Shown here one piece after another: positions 53,731 to 62,340 of a DNA stretch of 64,000 nt; positions within the stretch are counted from its first letter, which is position 1; each line of letters opens with the position of its first letter. Origin of the DNA: Nocardia pseudobrasiliensis NBRC 108224. Its GTDB lineage: Bacteria > Actinomycetota > Actinomycetes > Mycobacteriales > Mycobacteriaceae. The stretch is taken from NCBI RefSeq assembly GCF_001613105.1, contig NZ_BDBS01000033.1:1-64000 (forward strand). Direction: 5' to 3'. Both the position numbers and the translations under genes were made by a program. Below the pieces are notes generated by a model. The model did not search any database. It was not told the DNA's origin and worked only from the letters and a program-made list of their open reading frames with translations.

Positions 53731-54516
53731 ATGACCGACTACGAGACGATCCGGTTCGAGCGGACGGGCGCGGTGGCCCGGCTCACCCTCGACCGTCCGA
53801 CGGCCGCCAATGGGCTCGACGCGACCATGGGCCGGGAGCTGGCCGAGATCGCCGGACTGTGCGCCGACGATCCGTCGCTCAAGGTGGTCACCCTCACCGG
53901 CGCCGGAAAGTTCTTCTCCGCGGGCGGCGATCTCAAGGGGATGGCCGCCGCGCCGAACGGGGCCGGGGAGTACGTCAAACATCTGGCCGACGATCTGCAC
54001 AGCGCGCTGTCGTCGTTCGCGCGGATGGACGCGCTGCTGCTGGTCGCGGTGAACGGGATCGCCGCGGGCGCGGGCTTCAGCCTCGCGATCGCGGCCGATC
54101 TGGTGGTCGCGGCCGAATCCGCCTCGTTCACCATGGCCTACACCCGCGCCGGGCTCAGCCCCGACGGCGGCGCGTCCTACTATCTGCCGCGCCTGATCGG
54201 CCTGCGCCGCGCGCAGGAACTCATGCTGACCAATCGCACGCTCTCGGCCGCCGACGCCCTGGAATGGGGGCTGCTGCACCGCGTGGTCCCTGATGCCGAA
54301 CTGGCCGCCACGATCGACGGCCTGGCCGCCCGCTTCGCCGCCGGGCCCCGGCACGCCAATGCGAATGTCAAGAAGCTGCTGCTGGTGTCGTCGGATCACA
54401 CCCTCGAGGAACAGCTCGCCCGCGAGGCCGCGTTCATCACCGGTCTCGCCGATTCCGAGGACGGCCGCGAGGGCATTTCCGCCTTCCTGGCCAAGCGCGC
54501 GCCCAGCTTCCACTGA
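53731..54516 (+). CDS. Enoyl-CoA hydratase/isomerase family protein
   Basis: 261 residues from ATG 53731 (AAGGA 6 nt upstream). Crotonase fold: oxyanion-hole motifs FFSAGGDLKGMA and AAGAGFSLAIAADLVVAAES, then YTRAGLSPDGGASYYLPR, in which the Asp/Gly pattern resembles hydratases/isomerases of fatty acid or aromatic breakdown. The exact reaction cannot be told. Confidence 0.9.
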   Translation: MTDYETIRFERTGAVARLTLDRPTAANGLDATMGRELAEIAGLCADDPSLKVVTLTGAGKFFSAGGDLKGMAAAPNGAGEYVKHLADDLHSALSSFARMDALLLVAVNGIAAGAGFSLAIAADLVVAAESASFTMAYTRAGLSPDGGASYYLPRLIGLRRAQELMLTNRTLSAADALEWGLLHRVVPDAELAATIDGLAARFAAGPRHANANVKKLLLVSSDHTLEEQLAREAAFITGLADSEDGREGISAFLAKRAPSFH

Positions 54517-54531
54517 TCGCCCGCTCGTCGG

Positions 54532-56439
54532 ATGGTGCGCGCGCGTCCGGTCGCGACCGTCGCGACCTGCCTGATCGCGGTGGCGCTGCTGCTGCGCGGC
54601 TGGGTGGCCGCGCGCGGCTACTTCTATTGGGACGACCTGATATTGGTCGGGCGCGCCGGTAGCCATCCGCTGCTGTCGTCGGATCTACTGCTCTACAACC
54701 ACGACGGGCACGTCATGCCGCTGGCCTTCGCGACGGCCTGGGTTGTGACGGCCGCGGCCCCGCTGGCCTGGGCCGGACCGGTGATCTCGATGCTGGCGCT
54801 GCAGGCGGCGGCCTCGGTGGCCGTGGCGCGAATGGCATTGGTGCTCACCGGTTTTCGCTGGGCGGCGCTCGGTCCGCTGATCTTCTACCTGTTCTGCCCG
54901 TTGACGATTCCCGCCTTCGCGTGGTGGGCCGCGGCATTGAACGCGCTGCCGCTGCAGTTCGCGCTGGCCTGGGTGATCGCGGACGCGGTTCTGCTGATCC
55001 GCACCGGTCGGCGGCGGTATGCGATCTCCGCGCTCGTGGTGCTGGCCCTGGCACTGCTGTTCTTCGAGAAGGCCGCCGTCGTGCCGTTCGTCGCGTTCGG
55101 CGCGGCGGCGCTCGTGCGGTACCTCGACGGCGGCGAGCGGGTGATCCGCACGGTGGCCCGCCGCGGCCTGCTGCTGTGGACAGGTTCGGCCCTGGTCCTA
55201 TCGGCCTGGCTCGCACTGTATTTCGCCATCGCCGAGGTCTCCCCCGATCGCAGCGACGCCGCCGGTATACGCGGCCTGCTGCACAGCGCCACCTCCCTCG
55301 GCATCGTTCCCACCCTGCTCGGCGGACCCTGGAGCTGGGCCCGCTGGCTACCCTCCACCCCCTGGGCGACGCCGCCGACCTGGGCGGTCGTGCTGTCCTG
55401 GCTCGCGCTGGGAACGGTTGCGGCCCTGACGATCCGGTCCCGCCGTCGAGTACTGCCGGTATGGCTGGCCGCGGTGACATACGTCCTGCTCGCACAGATC
55501 CCCGTGCTACTGATCCGCAGCGGCCCGAACACCGCGGCCGAACTGATGCAGTCCCTGCGCTACCTCGCCGACGTGGCGGTCGTCCTGTCCGCCGCGGGTG
55601 CGTTACTACTGCGCGCACGGGATCTCCCGGACGGCCACGCACCGACCGCGGTATCGCGTGCACGCGAGCGAGTACCCCTGCGGCGCAGCGGCATTCCCGA
55701 CGGGGGTGTCCCCGACCGCGCATCGACCTCGTTCGCGCTGTCCGAGCGTGCGCGGATCGAGGCCGGGCGGGTGGCACCGCATGCTCGCGAGGTGGGCCGG
55801 ATCCGCGGGTCGCTGGCGCTCGTCCTGGCGGCGGCGTTCGTCGCGAGCAGTGTGTGGTCGACGGTCGCGTTCACTCGCTCCTGGTCGGTCAGCCCCACTC
55901 GGACCTATCTGACCAATGCCACCGCGGCCATCCGGTCCGGCGATCCCGTACTCGACCAGGAGGTGCCCTGGGACGTCCTGAGTCCGCTGACCTATCCGCG
56001 CAATCTCGCGAGCCATGTGCTGGCCGCCGTCGCGCCGCGGGGAGCCTTCGCCGATTCGACGCCCAGGCTGCGTATGTTCACCGATTCCGGGACGTTGGTC
56101 GATGCCGAGGTGTGGTGGAATCGGGCCATCGTGCCCGGGCCCGCACCGGAGTGCGGTCATCACATCGCCACCGAGCAGCCCGTGGATATTCCGCTCGACG
56201 GGCCCCTGCTCGACAACGGCTGGACCACTCAGCTCAACTACCTCGCCGATCGCGACGGCCGGATCACGGTCGCGCTCGAGCACGGGCGCACGGTCGTGGT
56301 CCCGGTCCGCGCGGGGCTGCACACCGTCTACGTCCGGGTCGTGGGTAACGGCGCGGCCCTGCGAATCGGTTCGCACACCCCGGGATTGGACCTCTGCCTG
56401 GGCGTCGGCCCGGTCGGAATCGCCCACTACGATCGCTGA
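54532..56439 (+). CDS. Large integral membrane protein, GT-C glycosyltransferase-like
   Basis: 635 residues from ATG 54532, 15 bp after the hydratase. About ten helices between residues 8 and 360, one more near 425-445, and a soluble beta-rich C-terminal domain (about 470-635). YFYWDDLILVGRAG after helix 1 has the Asp pair found in lipid-linked GT-C glycosyltransferases. Between helices (about 365-420) is a basic Arg-rich loop. GT-C assignment is an inference. Confidence 0.65.
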   Translation: MVRARPVATVATCLIAVALLLRGWVAARGYFYWDDLILVGRAGSHPLLSSDLLLYNHDGHVMPLAFATAWVVTAAAPLAWAGPVISMLALQAAASVAVARMALVLTGFRWAALGPLIFYLFCPLTIPAFAWWAAALNALPLQFALAWVIADAVLLIRTGRRRYAISALVVLALALLFFEKAAVVPFVAFGAAALVRYLDGGERVIRTVARRGLLLWTGSALVLSAWLALYFAIAEVSPDRSDAAGIRGLLHSATSLGIVPTLLGGPWSWARWLPSTPWATPPTWAVVLSWLALGTVAALTIRSRRRVLPVWLAAVTYVLLAQIPVLLIRSGPNTAAELMQSLRYLADVAVVLSAAGALLLRARDLPDGHAPTAVSRARERVPLRRSGIPDGGVPDRASTSFALSERARIEAGRVAPHAREVGRIRGSLALVLAAAFVASSVWSTVAFTRSWSVSPTRTYLTNATAAIRSGDPVLDQEVPWDVLSPLTYPRNLASHVLAAVAPRGAFADSTPRLRMFTDSGTLVDAEVWWNRAIVPGPAPECGHHIATEQPVDIPLDGPLLDNGWTTQLNYLADRDGRITVALEHGRTVVVPVRAGLHTVYVRVVGNGAALRIGSHTPGLDLCLGVGPVGIAHYDR

Positions 56440-56477
56440 CCGGGACACCCGCCCCCGGCCGACCTATGCTCGGACTC

Positions 56478-57470
56478 ATGTTCTGGGCGATGGTGGCGCA
56501 CGAGACGGACAATGGCGTGACGTTGGCGCGCGAGGAGGTCGACTTCGATTTCCTCGGTGCGGGCACGGTGACGATCAAGGTGCACTTTTCCAGTGCCAAC
56601 TTCAAGGACGGGTTGGCGATCACCCGTGGCGGCGGCGTGGTGCGGCAGTATCCGATCATTCCGGGCATCGATATCGTCGGCGAGGTCAGCGAATCGTCGG
56701 ATCCGCGATTCGCGCCCGGCGATCAGGTGATCGCGCACGGCTACGACATCGGCGTCGCGCACAACGGCGGTTTCGCCGAATACGCCCGGGTGCCCGCCGA
56801 ATGGGTGGTGCCGCTGGACGGGTTGACCATGCGTGAGGCCGCCGCGCTCGGCACGGCCGGATACACCGCGGCCATGAGCGTGCAGGCCCTGCTCGACCAC
56901 GGTGTGACCCCCGATTCCGGCCCGGTCCTGGTGACCGGCGCGACCGGCGGGGTCGGCAGTGTGGCCGTGGATATTCTGGCGGGCCTCGGCTTCGAGGTGG
57001 TCGCCTCGACCGGTAAGACCGACGCGGGCGAACTGCTGTCGGCCCTCGGCGCGAAATCGGTGATCGGGCGGCTGCCCGAGGATCCCGACGCCAAGCCGCG
57101 CGCGCTCGGCAAGGCCCAGTGGGCGGGCGTGGTCGACAGCGTCGGCGGTAAATCGCTGGCCCACATCCTCAGCACGATCAAATACGGCGGCGCGGCCGCG
57201 ATCAGCGGTCTCACCGGCGGCGCGGAGCTGCCCACCACCGTCATGCCGTTCATCCTGCGCGGGGTCGCCCTGCTCGGCATCGACTCGGCCCAGTTCCCCA
57301 TCGATCGGCGACGCGACCTGTGGGCCCGGCTGGGCAAGGACCTCAAACCCCAGCACCTGTCGACGCTCGAGAACTACGCGCCTATCACCCGCGTGGAAGA
57401 GGTCCTGCACGCCATTCGCGACGGACGCCACTCCGGCCGCACGGTCCTGGGCGTGGCGGGCGAGTTCTGA
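56478..57470 (+). CDS. MDR oxidoreductase, acrylyl-CoA reductase type (AcuI/YhdH)
   Basis: 330 residues from ATG 56478; TATGCT (56465-56470) lies 7 nt upstream, so the ATG at 56466 is probably not used. Zinc-free MDR: NFKDGLAITRGG, PIIPGIDIVGEV, VTGATGGVGSVAVDIL, all characteristic of YhdH/AcuI. NADPH-dependent reduction of acryloyl-CoA or related enoyl-CoA is the known family reaction. Confidence 0.88.
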   Translation: MFWAMVAHETDNGVTLAREEVDFDFLGAGTVTIKVHFSSANFKDGLAITRGGGVVRQYPIIPGIDIVGEVSESSDPRFAPGDQVIAHGYDIGVAHNGGFAEYARVPAEWVVPLDGLTMREAAALGTAGYTAAMSVQALLDHGVTPDSGPVLVTGATGGVGSVAVDILAGLGFEVVASTGKTDAGELLSALGAKSVIGRLPEDPDAKPRALGKAQWAGVVDSVGGKSLAHILSTIKYGGAAAISGLTGGAELPTTVMPFILRGVALLGIDSAQFPIDRRRDLWARLGKDLKPQHLSTLENYAPITRVEEVLHAIRDGRHSGRTVLGVAGEF

Positions 57471-57472
57471 CG

Positions 57473-57496
57473 GTTTTGGACTGATCGATTCAAAAC
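57473..57496. promoter_or_regulatory. Operator upstream of the TetR gene 57513
   Basis: 24 bp with arms GTTTTG and CAAAAC around a central GATC. Overlaps TTGGAC, the putative -35 of TAGGGT (57501-57506), which is 6 nt before the TetR ATG. Matches the site at 58137-58160. Confidence 0.75.
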
Positions 57497-57512
57497 ATGC
57501 TAGGGTCGTGAT

Positions 57513-58088
57513 ATGGCACGCCCCAAGCAGTTCGACGAACAGCGCGCGGTCGACGCCGCGATGCGGGCGTTCTGGTCGGCCGGTTACGAGGGCACCTCGA
57601 CGCAGGACCTCTGCGCCGCGACCGGCCTGGGACGCAGCAGCATCTACAACACCTTCAGCAGTAAGCACGATCTGTTCCAGCGCGCGCTGCGCCGGTACAT
57701 GGACGTCAAGAACGAGGCGACCTTCGCGATGCTCGACGCACCCGGTTCGGCCAAGGATCGGGTGCGCCGGGTGCTGTGGAACGTCATCGAATCGCCGGAC
57801 GAGGATCCGCTGGGCTGTCTGGTGGTGAATTCGATGGTCGAACTCGGTCCGCGCGACGGCGAGGTCGCGCGAATGCTGCGCGCCGATATGGATCTGCGCC
57901 TGGCCGCCCTCACCGCGACGATCGCGGCGGGGCAGCGCGCCGGTGAGATCGCGACGTCCAGGCCCGCGGCCGAACTCGCGCAATTCGTGACCGCCACCGT
58001 GAGCGGTATGCGGGTGGTCGCCCGCGGCGGGGCCGACCGGGCGGTGCTCGAGTCGATCGCCGAGGTCGCGCTGGATTCCCTGGGCTGA
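57513..58088 (+). CDS. TetR family regulator of the adjacent exporter
   Basis: 191 residues. N-terminal HTH (TQDLCAATGLGRSSIYNTFSSKHDLFQ) and C-terminal TetR_C_16-like dimer domain. Lies 86 bp before an MFS exporter gene, and both have the same palindrome upstream, a standard local repressor/efflux arrangement. The inducing compound is unknown. Confidence 0.93.
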   Translation: MARPKQFDEQRAVDAAMRAFWSAGYEGTSTQDLCAATGLGRSSIYNTFSSKHDLFQRALRRYMDVKNEATFAMLDAPGSAKDRVRRVLWNVIESPDEDPLGCLVVNSMVELGPRDGEVARMLRADMDLRLAALTATIAAGQRAGEIATSRPAAELAQFVTATVSGMRVVARGGADRAVLESIAEVALDSLG

Positions 58089-58136
58089 TCCGGCCGCGCT
58101 GAAACCTCTTCGCTCCCAAGACTTTCGCATACGCTG

Positions 58137-58160
58137 ATTTTGAACCAAATGATCCAAAAC
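58137..58160. promoter_or_regulatory. Operator upstream of the MFS exporter
   Basis: Arms ATTTTG and CAAAAC. Aligned with 57473-57496 the shared positions are TTTTG-n-AC-nn-A-nn-GAT-n-CAAAAC. It lies just downstream of TACGCT (58130-58135), a possible -10, 14 bp before the ATG at 58175. Confidence 0.75.
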
Positions 58161-58174
58161 GAGAAGGGTTCCCG

Positions 58175-59362
58175 ATGCCTTCAGCCGTCTACATCCTGGG
58201 GCTGTCCATATTCGCCCAGGGCGCCTCGGAACTGATCGCCGCGGGTCTGCTTCCGGACATGTCCAGCGATCTCGGGGTCTCGATTCCCCAGGCGGGCCTG
58301 TTGATCTCGGCCTTCGCCCTCGGAATGCTGTTCGGCGCACCGATTCTCGCGGTCGCCACCATGCGCTGGTCCCGGCGTACCGCGCTGATCGCCTTCCTCG
58401 CCGTGTTCATCCTCGCCCATGTGGCCGCGGTCCTCACCTCGGACTATCGGGTGCTGTTCGCGACCCGAGTGATCGCGGCGTTCGTCTACGCCGGATTCTG
58501 GTCGGTGGGCGCGGCGGCCGCGGTCACCATGGTGGCGGACAACGAGCGCGGCCGGGCCATGAGCATCGTCGCGGGCGGACTGACAGTGGCCACCATCGTC
58601 GGCCTGCCCGCGGGCACCTTCATCGGCCAGCATCTGGGCTGGCGGGCCGCGTTCTGGGCGGTGACCATACTGTGCGCGATCGCCATGGTCGGCGTGCTGC
58701 TGCGGGTGCCCGACAGCCGCCCGGCCACCACGCCGGAGCTGCGAAAGGAATTGCGCGCCATGGCCTCCGGTCAGGTGGCGCTGCTGTACGGCATCACCAC
58801 CCTGGCCATCGCCGGTCTCATGGCTACCTTCGGCTACCTCGGCGCGCTGCTGATCGAGACCACCCGGGTGGCCCCCGGCTGGGTGCCGGTCCTGCTCGCC
58901 GTCTACGGCATCGGCGCATTCCTCGGCATCGGACTGGGCGGCCGCACGGCCGACGCGTATCCGATGCGCACCCTGGTCGTCGGCATCACCGGCCTGACCG
59001 TCACCTCGGCCCTGCTGGCCCTGTCGGCGGCGCATATCGTCCCGGTGGCCGGTCTGGTATTCCTGCTGGGCGCCTTCGGTTTCGGCACCAACCCGGTCTC
59101 CAACAGCCGCATCTACACCCTGGCCCCGGCCGCCACGACCCTCGGACCCGCGGGCAATGTCGTCTCGTTCAATATCGGCATCACCCTGGGCCCATGGCTG
59201 GGCGGCCTCGCCCTCGGCGCGGGGTTGGGCTACCCGGCGATCGCCTGGATCAGCGCCGCCCTCGGCCTCGCGGCGCTGAGCCTGGTCGGCTGGTCGCGGC
59301 TGCTGACCCAGTGTAGTGAAACCATTGTTCTCGCATCACGATTGGCCGAGGTCACCAACTGA
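58175..59362 (+). CDS. MFS exporter, Cmx/CmlR chloramphenicol-efflux-like (DHA1)
   Basis: 395 residues from ATG 58175 with AAGGG upstream. Twelve helices; the start PSAVYILGLSIFAQGASELIAAGL and the loop TMRWSRRTALIAFL resemble the Cmx/CmrA family, as does the central ADNERGRAMSIV. Likely drug proton antiporter, repressed by the adjacent TetR protein. Chloramphenicol as substrate is only a suggestion. Confidence 0.88.
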   Translation: MPSAVYILGLSIFAQGASELIAAGLLPDMSSDLGVSIPQAGLLISAFALGMLFGAPILAVATMRWSRRTALIAFLAVFILAHVAAVLTSDYRVLFATRVIAAFVYAGFWSVGAAAAVTMVADNERGRAMSIVAGGLTVATIVGLPAGTFIGQHLGWRAAFWAVTILCAIAMVGVLLRVPDSRPATTPELRKELRAMASGQVALLYGITTLAIAGLMATFGYLGALLIETTRVAPGWVPVLLAVYGIGAFLGIGLGGRTADAYPMRTLVVGITGLTVTSALLALSAAHIVPVAGLVFLLGAFGFGTNPVSNSRIYTLAPAATTLGPAGNVVSFNIGITLGPWLGGLALGAGLGYPAIAWISAALGLAALSLVGWSRLLTQCSETIVLASRLAEVTN

Positions 59363-59374
59363 ATCGTGCTTTAC

Positions 59375-59416
59375 CCGGCCCGCGATCGCCCCCTCATCTC
59401 GGCGGCCGCGGGCCGG
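59375..59416. terminator. Hairpin between the MFS and ferredoxin genes
   Basis: A 10-bp GC-rich stem (59375-59384 with 59407-59416) with a 22-nt loop. It lies between convergent genes (MFS stop 59362; ferredoxin stop 59423), so it may terminate both. Confidence 0.55.
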
Positions 59417-59422
59417 TCGGCT

Positions 59423-59653
59423 TCACATCTTCGGCGCGATGATCTCGTCGGAATCGGCCGCGCGGATCAGAATCGCCTCCACGGGGCAGTATTCGGCGGC
59501 GTCGACCACCGTGTCATCGGGGGCCACGAGTTCGGCGGCCGGGGTGGAGTGGCCGTCGACGAGGGTGAAGTGGTCCGGTGCGGTGCCGACGCACATACCG
59601 GATCCGATACAGGTTTCCCGATCGACCGTGAGCCGCCATTTCTGTTCGGGCAT
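59423..59653 (-). CDS. [3Fe-4S]-type ferredoxin
   Basis: 76 residues from ATG 59653. Cys15, Cys21 and Cys56 (CIGSGMC, then EYCPVEA) form the three-cysteine pattern of [3Fe-4S] ferredoxins that deliver electrons to actinobacterial P450s. Eleven bp after the P450 gene and clearly its partner. Confidence 0.93.
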   Translation of the reverse strand: MPEQKWRLTVDRETCIGSGMCVGTAPDHFTLVDGHSTPAAELVAPDDTVVDAAEYCPVEAILIRAADSDEIIAPKM

Positions 59654-59664
59654 AAGGCTTTACC

Positions 59665-60867
59665 TCACCAACTCACCGGCAGTCGCTTCGGACCGCGCAC
59701 CAGCAGCCCGACCTTCCACGGCACCTCCTCGCTCGGCACGCCCAGCCGTAGCGTCGGGAACCGGCGCAGCAGCGAGGCCAGGGCCACCTGCAGTTCCACG
59801 CGGGCCAGCTGAGCGCCCAGACAGTGGTGCACGCCGTGGCCGAAGGCCAAGTGCGGGTTGTGCTCCCGGGTCAGATCCAGGATCTCGGGATCGGTGAAGA
59901 CCGACTCGTCGCGATTGGCGGCCTGGATATTGATGAAGACCGATTCCCCGGTGCGCACGGTGGTGCCGGACAGCTCGATATCCTCGGTGGCCACCCGCGC
60001 CGACCCGCCGCCGGAGCCCAACTGCACGAACCGCAGCAGCTCCTCGACCGCACCGGGCACCGCATCGAGGTTGTCGCACAGGAACTTCCACTGTTCGGGC
60101 ATGGTGAGCAGCAGATAGGTGAAGTTGGCGATCTGATTGGCCGTGGTCTCGTGACCCGCCACCAGAATGCCGATACCCATATTGACCAGCTCGTCCTCGC
60201 TGAGCCGATCCTCGTTGTCGCGGGCGGATACCAGGGCGCCCAGCAGATCGTCGGTCGGCCGCTCACGGCGCTCGGCGATCAGTTCGGCCAGGTAACGCTC
60301 CAATTCCACCCGGGCGGCGTCGATCTGCTCGCGGGTGTAGGCGGTGGTGGACAGCACGGCGTCGGAGAAGTCGCGGAAGCGGTGCTGGTCCTCGGTCGGC
60401 ACGCCGAGCATTTCGCAGATGACCGTGACCGGCAGCGGCAGCGCCAGACGCTGCACCAGATCGGCGGGGCGGGGCGCGTGCTCGAGATCGTCGAGCAGTC
60501 CGTCCACGATCTGCTGCACATGTGGTCGCAGCTGTTCGACGCGACGTCCGGTGAACGCCTTCGCGACCAGTCGACGCAGCCTGCTGTGTTCGGGCGGATC
60601 CATGCTCAGCAGCGAATTGGGCCGCGGCGGAGCCGGTGTCATGCGCGGGATGTCCTCGCGGTCGACCGTACTCGCGCGGCTGAACCGCGGATCCGCGAGC
60701 ACCTGTTTGACGTCCTCGTAGCGGGTGACCAGCCAGCCCTCGCCGCCGAAGGGCAGTTTCACCCGCGAGATCGGTTCCTCGCGGCGCAGTTTCGCGTACA
60801 GCGGATGTATGTCGAGGCGGACGGGTGCGCCGAAGGGGTATTGGCGCGCTTCGGTATTCACGGTCAT
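59665..60867 (-). CDS. Cytochrome P450 (CYP105/107-like)
   Basis: 400 residues from ATG 60867. I-helix AGHETTANQIANFTYLLL, ExxR EELLRFVQLGSGGGSARVATED, heme loop LAFGHGVHHCLGAQLAR with Cys349. Ferredoxin follows, TetR gene precedes: a complete inducible P450 cassette. The substrate is unknown; the CYP105/107 type often oxidises macrolides, xenobiotics or terpenoids. Confidence 0.93.
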   Translation of the reverse strand: MTVNTEARQYPFGAPVRLDIHPLYAKLRREEPISRVKLPFGGEGWLVTRYEDVKQVLADPRFSRASTVDREDIPRMTPAPPRPNSLLSMDPPEHSRLRRLVAKAFTGRRVEQLRPHVQQIVDGLLDDLEHAPRPADLVQRLALPLPVTVICEMLGVPTEDQHRFRDFSDAVLSTTAYTREQIDAARVELERYLAELIAERRERPTDDLLGALVSARDNEDRLSEDELVNMGIGILVAGHETTANQIANFTYLLLTMPEQWKFLCDNLDAVPGAVEELLRFVQLGSGGGSARVATEDIELSGTTVRTGESVFINIQAANRDESVFTDPEILDLTREHNPHLAFGHGVHHCLGAQLARVELQVALASLLRRFPTLRLGVPSEEVPWKVGLLVRGPKRLPVSW

Positions 60868-60894
60868 GGGGGTTTCCTCACCGACGCCGATATC

Positions 60895-60914
60895 TTGTAA
60901 GCAAATGCTTACAA
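60895..60914. promoter_or_regulatory. TetR operator of the P450 cassette
   Basis: TTGTAAGCA-AA-TGCTTACAA, exact arms around two bases. A third half-site, TGTAAGC, follows at 60920-60926. Lies 27 bp upstream of the P450 start, in the 92-bp gap after the TetR gene. Confidence 0.75.
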
Positions 60915-60959
60915 CTCAATGTAAGCGCGGTCACACCGCCCGTCAATGGATGAAACGCG

Positions 60960-61547
60960 TTATGCCGGTGGGAAATTCGTATCCAACTCGGGCAGCAGTA
61001 CCTGCGCGGCCCGCAGCACATGCCGGGCAACGTCGGCCGGATCGGCGCTGGCCAGCGGTTCGCGCTGATGGACCGAACGGATCAGCGCGATGCCCAGCAA
61101 CCAGGCCAGCACCAGATCAGCGCGCAGTTCCCGATCGGATCCGTCGGTGAGTTCGGCCAGCGCGCGCACGTATTCGTCGCCCAGCTCCTCGCGGATGGCG
61201 GCCGCGCCCTCGTCGTGTCCGCTGGACCGCAGCGCCGCCTGTAACCAATGTCCGGGCATGGTGGGATCGGTCGGCTCGAGTACCCGAGACAGTAAGCGCC
61301 CCAGCAACCCTCGCGCCTGACCTTCCTCGAGCACCTGCCGTCCCCGGTCGGCGATCGCGGCCCGGAACAGTTCGTCCTTGTTGCCGAAGTAGCGGAACAG
61401 CAGCGCCTGATTCACCCCCGCCCGTCCCGCGATATCGCGTACGGTCGCCCGTTCGTATCCCCGTTCCGCGAACAACTCCTGTGCCGCGCCCAGAATCGCC
61501 GCCCGAGTAGCCCCCGAATCCCGCTTACGCCCCTGAGCCCCGGCCAT
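60960..61547 (-). CDS. TetR family regulator of the P450 cassette
   Basis: 195 residues from ATG 61547 (GGAGGACAG upstream; longer starts lack a ribosome site). HTH: TVRDIAGRAGVNQALLFRYFGNKDELFR. Followed in the same direction by the operator, P450 and ferredoxin genes. Confidence 0.92.
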   Translation of the reverse strand: MAGAQGRKRDSGATRAAILGAAQELFAERGYERATVRDIAGRAGVNQALLFRYFGNKDELFRAAIADRGRQVLEEGQARGLLGRLLSRVLEPTDPTMPGHWLQAALRSSGHDEGAAAIREELGDEYVRALAELTDGSDRELRADLVLAWLLGIALIRSVHQREPLASADPADVARHVLRAAQVLLPELDTNFPPA

Positions 61548-61695
61548 CTGTCCTCCGCTACCGAATTCCTGCCCCAGCAGCGTAGGGGCAAACGGCCGGA
61601 TCTGTGGGGTACTCGTCACCGAGTGGGGTGGGGCGGGCCGTTCGCGGCGGCGAGAGTGGAACGACCACGCCAGCTGTTTCGATACGGAGGTTCCG

Positions 61696-62334
61696 ATGTC
61701 CGAGATCATCGCGGGAATCGCGATTCCCGATACGCCGGTCGCCCGGGAGGCGACGGCGCTGGTCCGAACGGTCGCCGATGAGACGATCTTCCATCACTCC
61801 CGGCGCGTATTCCTGTGGGGTGCGCTGAAGGCGGCCGCGCGGGGACTGCCGGTCGATCTCGAACTTGCCTATGTCGGTGGGCTTTTCCACGATCTCGGCC
61901 TCACCCCGGCCTACGCCACCGCGAACCGCCGCTTCGAACTCGACGGCGCCGAGGCCGCGCGGCGGTTCCTGCTCGAACACGGCCGCCCCGAACGGCAGGC
62001 CCGCGCGGTCTGGCTGGCCATCGCGCTGCACACCACCCCGGAGGTGCCGCTGCACCTCGAGCCGGAGGTGGCCGTGGTGACCCTCGGGGTCGAGACCGAT
62101 GTCCTCGGACTCGACCTCGACGAGATCACCGCGGCCCAGCGTGCCGAGGTGGTGGCCGCGCATCCGCGTCCCGATTTCAAGAACCGCATCCTGCGCGCGT
62201 TCCATCGGGGCATGGTCGATCGTCCCGACACCACCTTCGGCACCATGAACGACGATGTGCTGGCCCATTTCGACCCGTCGTTCCGGCGGCGGGACTTCGT
62301 CGAGCTCATTCGCGACAGCGCCTGGCCGGAGTGA
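61696..62334 (+). CDS. HD domain protein (cyanamide hydratase/phosphohydrolase-like)
   Basis: 212 residues from ATG 61696 with GGAGG 5 nt upstream. HD ligands: HHSRR, GGLFHDLGL, then HTTPEVPLHLEP and the C-terminal Asp. Resembles HD proteins that hydrolyse nitriles or phosphoesters. Divergent from the TetR gene (148-bp gap). Confidence 0.88.
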   Translation: MSEIIAGIAIPDTPVAREATALVRTVADETIFHHSRRVFLWGALKAAARGLPVDLELAYVGGLFHDLGLTPAYATANRRFELDGAEAARRFLLEHGRPERQARAVWLAIALHTTPEVPLHLEPEVAVVTLGVETDVLGLDLDEITAAQRAEVVAAHPRPDFKNRILRAFHRGMVDRPDTTFGTMNDDVLAHFDPSFRRRDFVELIRDSAWPE

Positions 62335-62340
62335 GCGACC

